DNA of 35,796 bases from Pedosphaera sp. (GTDB taxonomy: Bacteria > Verrucomicrobiota > Verrucomicrobiia > Limisphaerales > UBA1096). Below the pieces are notes generated by a model that saw only the letters and a program-made list of their open reading frames with translations, did not search any database and was not told where the DNA came from. This document shows, piece after piece, positions 17,424-24,234 of the stretch. Numbering within the stretch: position 1 is the first letter of the stretch; each line of letters starts with the position of its first letter. The DNA lies in contig JAKUOU010000002.1 of the NCBI GenBank assembly GCA_022451065.1, forward strand, positions 2,262-38,057. Direction: 5' to 3'. A program made the position numbers and the translations under genes.

Positions 17424-18587
17424 ATGAAATTGAAATATCGTTTGCAGGAATTGCGTTGGGTAAGCGCAATCTACCTCATCGGCACAATGTTGACCACGCT
17501 CATTGGCTTGCCGCTTTTCCTTTATCAATTTGGAAGCCAGATTAACTGGTGGCTGCACGGCACCATGTTTGTCGGGATGTTTATCGCCTCGGGCTTGAGC
17601 ATCACACTGGGGTATCACCGGCTGTTTTCTCACTTATCGTTCAAGGCCAAGTGGCCGGTGCGGCTGTTCACCCTCATCTTCGGCGCCACGGCGATGGAAA
17701 ACTCCGCACTCGAGTGGTGCTCGGACCACCGCCGCCACCACAAGCACACCGACGATGATGACGACCCTTACAACATTCAGCTTGGCTTCCTCCATGCGCA
17801 TATTGGCTGGGTGATATTCCGCCCGATCGGAGGTGACGTGCCGCTTACCAATGTCAAGGATCTCAAGAACGACCCGCTGATACGGTGGCAGCACAATTGG
17901 TGGGGGGTGATCGGGATCGCCGTCGGCTTTGGCCTCCCCGCGCTTATCGGCTGGCTCGCGGAGGGCGGCATCGGCGCGGCGGCCGGATTGCTAATCAGCG
18001 GCGTGGCCCGACAGGTCATGGTTCATCACATGACCTTTTTCATTAACAGCCTCTGCCACACCCTCGGCACCCAACCGTACTCGAACAATTGCTCCGCAAA
18101 GGACAGTTGGTTCATGTCGCTCTTCACCTTCGGAGAGGGATACCACAACTTTCACCATGAGTTTCAGCACGACTACCGCAACGGCGTGAAACCGTGGCAG
18201 TTCGACCCTACAAAGTGGAGCATCCGCGTTCTGGAGAAACTTGGGCTCGCCTCGAATCTCCGCCGTGTCCCTAACGAGACCATCGCCGTGGCTGAGATCC
18301 TGGAAAAACAGCGACAACTCGACGAACGGCTTTCCAGGAACAGCGAGACCATCTGTAAAAAAGCCCAGCGCCTCTTTACCGAGGCTCAGGAGGAACTCGC
18401 AGCAGCGCACGAGACCTGGGAAAAATCCAAGAAGGAATACGCCCACGCACTACGCCAACAGATCGACACCACCAAGGAACAACTGGGCGAACTGAAACAG
18501 CAGATGGAGCAGTCCGTGTTGACCTTGCGGCAGGCGATCCGCGACTGGAACAACGCCCACCGGGGGCTTGTCCTCCAACTTGCCTAA
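17424..18587 (+). CDS. Acyl-CoA/acyl-lipid delta-9-type desaturase with coiled-coil tail
   Basis: This membrane di-iron fatty-acid desaturase would put a double bond into acyl chains for membrane fluidity. The three His boxes are HRLFSH (65-70), HRRHH (102-106) and HNFHH (241-245), with four hydrophobic spans between and around them. This is the stearoyl-CoA desaturase (OLE1/SCD-like) arrangement. The enzyme core ends near residue 280. It is followed by about 100 residues of Glu/Lys/Gln-rich sequence with heptad-like spacing (for example RQLDERLSRNSETICKKAQ), a predicted coiled coil that most bacterial members lack. The ATG at 17424 leads straight into the first conserved part. No electron donor gene adjoins it. 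Confidence 0.93.
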   Translation: MKLKYRLQELRWVSAIYLIGTMLTTLIGLPLFLYQFGSQINWWLHGTMFVGMFIASGLSITLGYHRLFSHLSFKAKWPVRLFTLIFGATAMENSALEWCSDHRRHHKHTDDDDDPYNIQLGFLHAHIGWVIFRPIGGDVPLTNVKDLKNDPLIRWQHNWWGVIGIAVGFGLPALIGWLAEGGIGAAAGLLISGVARQVMVHHMTFFINSLCHTLGTQPYSNNCSAKDSWFMSLFTFGEGYHNFHHEFQHDYRNGVKPWQFDPTKWSIRVLEKLGLASNLRRVPNETIAVAEILEKQRQLDERLSRNSETICKKAQRLFTEAQEELAAAHETWEKSKKEYAHALRQQIDTTKEQLGELKQQMEQSVLTLRQAIRDWNNAHRGLVLQLA

Positions 18588-18737
18588 GCCAGCTGATTTG
18601 CCAGTTTCATTATGCGGGACGGCAACTCGCACGCCGTATTTGTATTTCACACCCCCACCTGACTATCGACTCAGTCAATACATCCATTGATTTTATCAAT
18701 GACCCAGTTTTAGCGAACCTGCACTAGATTAACGCCT

Positions 18738-18753
18738 GCCAGCCATGGCTGGC
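18738..18753. repeat. 16-bp perfect palindrome
   Basis: GCCAGCCATGGCTGGC is perfectly palindromic and lies in the 291-bp gap between the desaturase and the metallo-hydrolase, about 125 bp before the latter's start. It could be an operator for a dimeric regulator or a variant of the GGCC palindrome family of this window. Confidence 0.5.
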
Positions 18754-18767
18754 TCATTGCTCAATAG

Positions 18768-18795
18768 CCCCGTCTACGAGAAATCGTGGGCGGGG
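18768..18795 (+). other. RNA hairpin with GAAA tetraloop
   Basis: CCCCGTCTACGA-GAAA-TCGTGGGCGGGG can form a 12-bp stem closed by a GNRA tetraloop. Two of the pairs are U-G wobbles only if the plus strand is transcribed; the minus strand would have A-C mismatches there. That points to an RNA structure rather than a DNA site. It is followed by TAACTTATTTT, a weak U-rich tract, so it may be the desaturase terminator, or a leader structure 83 nt before the metallo-hydrolase start. Confidence 0.6.
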
Positions 18796-18878
18796 TAACT
18801 TATTTTCGATCGCACCCGGCCAAATGCAACAACGGGTTTGCCTCCTCCCTGCCCTTCCGTCACCATCCGGCCACGACA

Positions 18879-19946
18879 ATGTTTCCATTGAAAATCAAAC
18901 AGTTCATCAAAACAATTTCGGCGGTGTTGGCGTTTGCCTTTGCCAGTTCGGCAGTCGCCAAAGATTCCAAGACACTCGATGTTTACTGGGTCGATGTCGA
19001 GGGCGGCGGCGGCACACTGATCGTCACCCCCGCCGGCGAATCGATCCTCATCGACACCGGCATGCCGGGCGGCCGCGACCCCAAGCGGTTGCACGAAGCC
19101 GCCACCCAGATCGCCGGCGTAAAGCAGATCGACCACCTCATCGTCACGCACTTTCACATCGACCACTTCGGGGGAGCGGCGGAGTTGTCGGAGAAAATGC
19201 CGATCAAAAACGTGTGGGACAACGGCATCCCGAAACGCGATCCTGACGGAAAAGCCAACTCCAACTTTTTGCTCCGTATTAAGCCGTATCGAAATATGAA
19301 AGTCGACAAGCGCCATGTCATTCAGCCCGGCACTGAACTCCCTCTCAAACAAATCGACGACCAGCCCAAGATCCGCATCCGATGCGTGGCGGCAATGAAG
19401 AAGTTCGTGCCGGCGCCCGAGGGAACCTTGCGCAATCCGCTTACAGATAAGGTCAAGTGGATTGCCGAGGACACCACCGACAACGCCAACAGCATCGCGG
19501 TGATCGTCGAACTGGGCGACTTCCGTTTTTGGGATGGCGGCGACCTTACGCAAAACACCGAGACGCGCCTCGTCACACCGGTCAACCGAGTCGGCACTGT
19601 GGATGTTTACCAGGTGAACCATCATGGGCTCGACTTCAGTAACAACGCCGTGTTCATCCAGAGCCTCGCGCCGACCGTCTCGGTGATGAACAACGGCGTA
19701 ACCAAGGGCTGCGGCGCGTCGTCTTTTGCAGCCGTCAAAAGCGCTAAGATCAGGGCGATGTATCAGCTCCACAAGAACCTGCGTGCCGACATCGAGAACA
19801 ACACCTCGGACGAATACATCGCCAACCTCACGCGTGACTGCGACGCACACCACATCCACATGTCCGTCGCACCCAACGGCAAAAAATACACTATCAGCAT
19901 CCCCGACAAGGGACACAGCCGTACTTACAACACGCGCAGGAAATAA
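18879..19946 (+). CDS. Exported metallo-beta-lactamase-fold hydrolase
   Basis: This metallo-beta-lactamase-fold protein of 355 aa has an N-terminal signal peptide (FIKTISAVLAFAFASSAVAK). The metal motif HFHIDH lies at about residues 91-96, with ILIDTGMPGG before it, DGGDLT as the later Asp block, and VNHHGLD near the last metal His. The layout resembles the ComEC/Rec2 C-terminal hydrolase subfamily, but here it is a stand-alone exported enzyme, so DNA uptake is not implied. The ATG at 18879 is chosen because the track start adds 31 residues before the signal peptide. The NifS-like gene begins 33 bp later on the same strand, so the two may share a transcript. Confidence 0.87.
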   Translation: MFPLKIKQFIKTISAVLAFAFASSAVAKDSKTLDVYWVDVEGGGGTLIVTPAGESILIDTGMPGGRDPKRLHEAATQIAGVKQIDHLIVTHFHIDHFGGAAELSEKMPIKNVWDNGIPKRDPDGKANSNFLLRIKPYRNMKVDKRHVIQPGTELPLKQIDDQPKIRIRCVAAMKKFVPAPEGTLRNPLTDKVKWIAEDTTDNANSIAVIVELGDFRFWDGGDLTQNTETRLVTPVNRVGTVDVYQVNHHGLDFSNNAVFIQSLAPTVSVMNNGVTKGCGASSFAAVKSAKIRAMYQLHKNLRADIENNTSDEYIANLTRDCDAHHIHMSVAPNGKKYTISIPDKGHSRTYNTRRK

Positions 19947-19979
19947 CTGTGACCACCGGCCAAGCGTTAGCCGGGCGAC

Positions 19980-21137
19980 ATGATTTACCTCGACCACCTC
20001 ACGACCACGCCGCCGCTGCCGGAAGTGGTCGATGTCATGCAGCCTTGGCTACGCGCGCAGTTCGGCGCAGCGGCCTCACTGCACAAGCTCGGCCTCGAGG
20101 CGCGCGATGCCATCGACGAATCACGGGCGCGCCTGGCCAAGCTGGTGAACGCCGCCGAGCCGGAGGAAATTATTTTCACCTCCAGTGGCACTGAGGCAAT
20201 CAACCATGCGGTCAAGGGTGTCGCCCTAGCCAACCACCGTTTTGGCAGCCACATTGTCACCACCGGGATCGAGCATCCGGCTGTACTTGGCTCAATCGCC
20301 TGGCTCGAAAGCCAGGGCTTCAGCAGCACGCAAGTCGGCGTCGATGGCCAAGGCCGTGTCGATCCCGGCGCACTTGGCCAAGCGATGACCGACGAGACTA
20401 TTCTGGTCTGTTTGCACCATGCAAACCACGACCTCGGCACGGTGCAATCGATCACCGATGTGGCCGAACTCACCAGCGCGCGCAGCATCCCGCTGTTCGT
20501 CGATGCCACCGCAAGCGGCGGGTGGCTACCAATTAATGTACAGCAACTTGGCGTCGATCTGCTGGCCCTGGCACCGCACCGCTTTTACGGCCCGAAAGGG
20601 GTTGGTGTCCTGTACAAAAACCGGCGTGCGCGCGTTGAAAAACTCCTTCATGGCGGGATGCAGGAAAATGAGTTTCGTGCCGGCACGGAAAACGTGGCCG
20701 CGATCGCCGGAAGCGGAGTCGCCGCTGAACACGCCAAAGCTGCGCTTGCCCAAGGGGCGGCACACGCGACCAAGCTGCAAGTGCGACTGCTCAAGGGCAT
20801 TAGACAAGCCGTCGAGGGGGTTCACTTGAACGGCCCAGAGCCGGACGACGGGCGGCTGCCGCATCAGCTCAACCTCAGCACTGAGGGCGTCGAGGGAGAA
20901 GGTCAGGCGCTGATGCTCGACATGCAGGGCGTCGCCATTGCCGCTGGGGCGGCGTGTACGACACGGTCGATGCGCCTGCCCCCTGCCCTTCTCGCCATCG
21001 GCCGCGACGCCGATCTGGCCAAGGGTACCACTCTTTGGGGGATCGGCCGCGACACCACGGAGGCGGAGATCGACTTGGCGGTCGAGTCATTCGCGGTAGT
21101 CACGGCTAGGTTGCGCAGCATGACGACGGCTCATTAA
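19980..21137 (+). CDS. NifS/IscS-like protein lacking the PLP lysine
   Basis: The fold and length (385 aa) are those of a class V aminotransferase/cysteine desulfurase. Recognisable blocks are MIYLDHLTTTPP (usually YLDNNATTP), FTSSGTEAINHAVKG, EHPAVL (His 99), VDATASGG (Asp 175), GGMQENEFRAGTEN and GAACTTR with the persulfide Cys at 327. The key oddity is APHRFYGPKG: the Schiff-base Lys of the usual S-x-H-K motif is Arg 201, codon CGC. The Gln near Asp 175 and the Ser before His 200 are replaced as well. It is therefore unlikely to work as a normal PLP desulfurase; it may carry sulfur through Cys 327 or do another job. It sits between the metallo-hydrolase and a ferredoxin, both on the same strand. 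Confidence 0.88.
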   Translation: MIYLDHLTTTPPLPEVVDVMQPWLRAQFGAAASLHKLGLEARDAIDESRARLAKLVNAAEPEEIIFTSSGTEAINHAVKGVALANHRFGSHIVTTGIEHPAVLGSIAWLESQGFSSTQVGVDGQGRVDPGALGQAMTDETILVCLHHANHDLGTVQSITDVAELTSARSIPLFVDATASGGWLPINVQQLGVDLLALAPHRFYGPKGVGVLYKNRRARVEKLLHGGMQENEFRAGTENVAAIAGSGVAAEHAKAALAQGAAHATKLQVRLLKGIRQAVEGVHLNGPEPDDGRLPHQLNLSTEGVEGEGQALMLDMQGVAIAAGAACTTRSMRLPPALLAIGRDADLAKGTTLWGIGRDTTEAEIDLAVESFAVVTARLRSMTTAH

Positions 21138-21216
21138 TTTGTCGGCGCAGTTGGCAAAGTTCGCTTGAAATCCGGATGCACATCGTGTAGATAGTCGGCA
21201 CGGAGCGAATTTCAAC

Positions 21217-21453
21217 GTGGCTGAAATCGAAGACAAATACGAGGAAAACACTGCCGGCAAATATTTTGTGGATGAACAGTGCATCGACTGTGATCTCTGC
21301 CGCGAGACAGCACCATCCTGCTTCACTCGGAATGACGACGGGGGCTACTCCTTCGTCACAAAACAACCGGAGAACGAGGAGGAGGAGGAACAGTGTAAAG
21401 AGGCTATGGATGGCTGCCCTGTGGAAGCCATCGGCGACAACGGCGCCGACTAG
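21217..21453 (+). CDS. Ferredoxin, single [4Fe-4S] type with extra Cys pair
   Basis: This is a 78-aa acidic ferredoxin for one-electron transfer in the cytoplasm. Cys 22, 25 and 28 (QCIDCDLC) plus Cys 67 followed by Pro (GCPVEAIG) give one [4Fe-4S] cluster. Cys 35 and Cys 60 sit where Desulfovibrio gigas-type ferredoxins have a disulfide, so the pair may do the same here. A run of Glu (residues 54-58) fills the region of the lost second cluster. The start is a GTG at 21217 with GGAG about 11 nt upstream. It follows the NifS-like gene by 79 bp and ends at a strong terminator. Besides that neighbour, the ferredoxin oxidoreductase at 23.3-26.1 kb is a possible partner. Confidence 0.9.
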   Translation: MAEIEDKYEENTAGKYFVDEQCIDCDLCRETAPSCFTRNDDGGYSFVTKQPENEEEEEQCKEAMDGCPVEAIGDNGAD

Positions 21454-21473
21454 GCCGACCGAGCTCATTTTTT

Positions 21474-21516
21474 AGCAGGCCCATAGCCAAAGACGACTGA
21501 GGGCCTGCTGTTTTTC
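21474..21516 (+). terminator. Rho-independent terminator after ferredoxin
   Basis: AGCAGGCCC pairs with GGGCCTGCT (9 bp) around an 18-nt loop and is followed by GTTTTTCT. It lies 20 bp after the ferredoxin stop and abuts the end of the convergent cinA gene. The T run is only on the plus side, so it stops the metallo-hydrolase/NifS-like/ferredoxin transcript. Confidence 0.85.
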
Positions 21517-22787
21517 TAGCCGGTCTTCTGCAACCGGCGTCTCAGCAGTTCCAATGCCTGGTGCACCGTAGCATGCTTAAATGTCTCGCGGTCGTACGGG
21601 TGGAATTTGCGGATCGCCAACGGCCGGCCACCTCTCGACGCCACGCCCAGCCAAACGGTGCCGACCGGCTTGTCCGGCGTGCCGCCGCCCGGCCCGGCGA
21701 TGCCGGTAACGGAGAGGGCGTGATCGGCCCCACTCACCGTCAAGGCACCCTCAACCATCTCGATGGCCACCGATTTGCTCACCGCACCGTGTTCCGCGAG
21801 GGTCGATTCGCTCACGCCCAGCAGTTTTTGTTTCATTGCGTTGCTGTACGTCAGCACACCGCCGGCAAAGATCGCCGATGCGCCGGGCACGTTGGTGATG
21901 TGGTGCCCGAGAAAACCGCCGGTGCACGACTCAGCGACAGCCAAGGTTTCGCCGGCGGCGATCAACCGCTCGACCACCACCTCTGCGATCGACTGGTCGT
22001 CTATGCCGTAGATTTGTTTGTCGATTGCCACACGAATAATCGACTCTGCATCAGCAATCAACTGCGGCATTTCCGAACCGTAACCACAAAGCCGGATGTC
22101 CACCTGACCAGTGCGTGCGCAAAAACCCAGATCGAGCCCGAGATCCATAAGTGGTTTCAACTGGTCGAGTAGCATATCCTCCACCATCGACTCGCCAACA
22201 CCCAAGCTCCGCAGTGTTCGGCAATGAAACTCCTGCTTGAGTGGCAAAGATTTTTTGATGAACGGCAGCACTTGGTCATCTACCATCGGCCGCAACTCGC
22301 GCGGCGGACCGGGTAGCATCAGCAGCCAAGCCGGCCCGCCGCTGTCCCGGAATGGGTTTGGCGACAGCTCAATGGCCAGGCCGGGGGCAGTACCGTTTTC
22401 GTTCGGGAACACCACCGCGCCTTCCGGCACGTGTGCCTGCACCAGCACCGTCCTCGGCATCGGGCGGTTGCGCCTGGCAAAGAATCGTTCGATATGATCG
22501 GCAATGGTGTCATCCCGGCGAAGCGACTTGGCCAGGAGATCGGCGATCAACTCGCGCGTGATATCGTCGGAAGTCGGACCAAGTCCGCCTGTGGTGATAA
22601 CGAGGCCGGCGCGGCCAAGCGCCGCCTTCACTGCATCGCGGATCGCCGGGCCGGTGTCCGGTACGGTGACTTGACGCGAAATGGTGTAGCCACCGTCAGC
22701 GAACCGTTGACCAAGCCATTGCTGGTGGGTGTTGAGCACGCGGCCAAGCAACAGCTCGGTGCCGGTGTTGATGAGTTCGATCTCCAC
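21516..22787 (-). CDS. cinA: CinA family protein (competence/damage-inducible)
   Basis: This is a two-domain CinA. The N-terminal molybdopterin-binding/COG1058 domain begins VEIELINTGTELLLG and contains TTGGLGPTSDD (about 65-75), a region linked to ADP-ribose pyrophosphatase activity. The C-terminal PncC-like domain, a nicotinamide-mononucleotide deamidase fold, begins near residue 270 with AVAESCTGG and includes TGIAGPGGGTPDKPVGTVW. The family role is pyridine-nucleotide salvage, with a competence link in some bacteria. The GTG at 22787 matches the usual family N-terminus and gives 423 aa; the track start would add 31 residues translated from the TTGGCCAA hairpin. It diverges from the rhodanese gene. 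Confidence 0.94.
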   Translation of the reverse strand: MEIELINTGTELLLGRVLNTHQQWLGQRFADGGYTISRQVTVPDTGPAIRDAVKAALGRAGLVITTGGLGPTSDDITRELIADLLAKSLRRDDTIADHIERFFARRNRPMPRTVLVQAHVPEGAVVFPNENGTAPGLAIELSPNPFRDSGGPAWLLMLPGPPRELRPMVDDQVLPFIKKSLPLKQEFHCRTLRSLGVGESMVEDMLLDQLKPLMDLGLDLGFCARTGQVDIRLCGYGSEMPQLIADAESIIRVAIDKQIYGIDDQSIAEVVVERLIAAGETLAVAESCTGGFLGHHITNVPGASAIFAGGVLTYSNAMKQKLLGVSESTLAEHGAVSKSVAIEMVEGALTVSGADHALSVTGIAGPGGGTPDKPVGTVWLGVASRGGRPLAIRKFHPYDRETFKHATVHQALELLRRRLQKTG

Positions 22788-22811
22788 TGCGCGGCGCGTG
22801 AATATCGGGGC

Positions 22812-22844
22812 AGTGCTTGGCCAAGGCAAGCTTGGCCAAGCACT
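22812..22844. repeat. 14-bp inverted repeat built from two TTGGCCAA copies
   Basis: AGTGCTTGGCCAAG, a 5-nt loop GCAAG, then the exact reverse complement CTTGGCCAAGCACT. Each arm itself contains the 8-bp palindrome. It lies in the divergent gap between cinA (start 22787) and the rhodanese (start 22891), so it could be transcribed as a leader hairpin or act as a DNA cruciform or protein site. Confidence 0.85.
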
Positions 22845-22890
22845 TGGCCTTTGATTGACCTTGTCCAAGTGCAGGCGCATTCTGCTGCCT

Positions 22891-23265
22891 ATGAAACATT
22901 CTCCCGGTTTTCTGGCTGTAGTCGATGAAGCACGAACGCGAGTGAACGAGATCGACCTGGATCAGACCCGCCAACGCCTAGCGAACAACCCGGAAGCCAT
23001 CCTGATGGACGTACGTGAGGACAAGGAATGGGTGACCAGCCACGCAGCAGGCGCCGTTCACTTGGGCAAAGGAATCCTCGAGCGCGACATCGAGTTGGTG
23101 GTGCCGAACAAGGGTGCGGAAATGATCATGTACTGCGGCGGGGGATTTCGCTCGGTGCTCACGGCGGAGGTGGCTCAGCGAATGGGCTATACGAATGTCC
23201 ACTCGCTCATCGGCGGCCACAAAGCGTTCGTCAACGCCGGTTGGGATATGGAGAACGGTGAATGA
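22891..23265 (+). CDS. Single-domain rhodanese-like sulfurtransferase
   Basis: This is a 124-aa cytoplasmic rhodanese domain that would carry sulfur as a persulfide on Cys 82. The landmarks are LMDVREDKEW (substrate-side CH2A block), HAAGAVHLGKG, the active loop YCGGGFRS, and GYTNVHSLIGGHKAFVNAGW at the end. The ATG at 22891 (MKHSPGFLAVVDEA) is chosen over the track start because it gives the usual domain length and leaves the intergenic hairpin outside the gene. It is convergent with korB. A rhodanese, a NifS-like protein with an intact Cys and a ferredoxin lie within about 3.3 kb, which hints at a shared sulfur-transfer theme, although the genes are not one operon. Confidence 0.92.
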   Translation: MKHSPGFLAVVDEARTRVNEIDLDQTRQRLANNPEAILMDVREDKEWVTSHAAGAVHLGKGILERDIELVVPNKGAEMIMYCGGGFRSVLTAEVAQRMGYTNVHSLIGGHKAFVNAGWDMENGE

Positions 23266-23276
23266 CAAGCCGCTGC

Positions 23277-23296
23277 TTGGCCAAGTACCTGGCCAA
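23277..23296. repeat. Inverted repeat TTGGCCA-6-TGGCCAA
   Basis: TTGGCCA, the loop AGTACC, and TGGCCAA form a 7-bp stem in the 36-bp gap between the convergent rhodanese and korB genes. It has no U tract. It is another intergenic member of the TTGGCCAA family and could act as a shared 3'-end structure. Confidence 0.7.
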
Positions 23297-23301
23297 TGTA
23301 G

Positions 23302-24219
23302 CTACTTCATCTTATTGAAGTTGGCCTGAAGGATGTCATGGGCCTGCTGGCCCTTGAACTTGCTCTGGGCAGCCTCGATGACTCCGGTCTCAAGGGCGTT
23401 CTTCGTCGGGCGCTGCACCTGGTAGAAGATGCCAAAACGGCCCGGAAAATCCTCCCCGGCCACGGCATACGCCGCCGCCTCATCGGTGGGATCGTGATCC
23501 TCCGGCATGAGTTTGAACTCGCCTCCCTTGCGGGGATTGGAGCTGTCAAATGCACCCGCGAAAAACTCGGTGCACTCACTTAAGCACTCGATGAAACTGA
23601 AGCCGTCATGATCCATCGCGGCGTCCATCATCTCGAGCAAGTGCTTGGGATTGGTGTGCGACGTTCGGGCCACAAAAGTCGCCCCGGCCGAGATGGCGAG
23701 CTTCATCGGGTTGACCGGCTGGTCGAGCGCACCCCAGTTGTCGGTCTTGCTCTTGAAACCAATCGGCGAAGTCGGCGATGTTTGCTTCTTAGTCAGGCCG
23801 TAGACGAAATTATCCATGACCACGTAAGTCATCTTGACGTTTTTTCGGGCGGTGTGGACAAAGTGGTTACCGCCGATGGAGAAGGCGTCGCCGTCGCCGC
23901 CGAAGGTGAATACGTGCAAGTCGGGTCGCGAGATGGAGAGTCCACTGGCGAAGGATAACGCGCGACCATGAATGTAATGCACGCCATGTGCCTGCACAAA
24001 GTACGGAAAACGGCTGGAGCAGCCGATGCCGGCTACGGTGGTCACGCTCTCGTGAGGGATGTTTCGCTTCTGGATCAGTTTGTAATAGATGGAGAGCACG
24101 GAAAAATCACCGCAGCCCGGACACCAAGTCGGCGTATCGGCGGTGATCTCTTTTTTGGTCACCGGTTGGCGTTCCCCGGCGTCCTGTGAGGATTGCTCTA
24201 TTGTTGCACTGTCACTCAT
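23302..24219 (-). CDS. korB: 2-oxoacid:ferredoxin oxidoreductase, beta subunit
   Basis: This is the TPP-binding subunit of a 2-oxoacid (probably 2-oxoglutarate):ferredoxin oxidoreductase, which converts 2-oxoacid plus CoA to acyl-CoA, CO2 and reduced ferredoxin. WCPGCGDFSVL (about residues 33-43) opens the domain, and GDGDAFSIGGNHF with the downstream MDNFVYGLTKKQTSPTS is the TPP/Mg site. Length is 305 aa, typical of KorB/OorB. It follows korA by 15 nt in the usual alpha-beta order. No delta (ferredoxin-like) subunit is present, as expected for two-subunit enzymes. The naming as 2-oxoglutarate-specific rests on overall resemblance; pyruvate or other oxoacids cannot be excluded. Confidence 0.93.
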   Translation of the reverse strand: MSDSATIEQSSQDAGERQPVTKKEITADTPTWCPGCGDFSVLSIYYKLIQKRNIPHESVTTVAGIGCSSRFPYFVQAHGVHYIHGRALSFASGLSISRPDLHVFTFGGDGDAFSIGGNHFVHTARKNVKMTYVVMDNFVYGLTKKQTSPTSPIGFKSKTDNWGALDQPVNPMKLAISAGATFVARTSHTNPKHLLEMMDAAMDHDGFSFIECLSECTEFFAGAFDSSNPRKGGEFKLMPEDHDPTDEAAAYAVAGEDFPGRFGIFYQVQRPTKNALETGVIEAAQSKFKGQQAHDILQANFNKMK

Positions 24220-24234
24220 CTTGTTTAAATTGTA

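Noticed and set aside
18774-19997. 407-aa minus-strand ORF opposite the metallo-hydrolase gene
   Set aside because: It is antisense to a gene with a signal peptide and complete metal motif, has no family features and is Val/Asp/Arg-rich, typical of GC-rich shadows.
20593-20602. The Lys of GPKG next to Arg 201 as a substitute PLP lysine
   Set aside because: That Lys is also present in ordinary desulfurases (HKxYGPKG) in addition to the Schiff-base Lys, so it is not a replacement.
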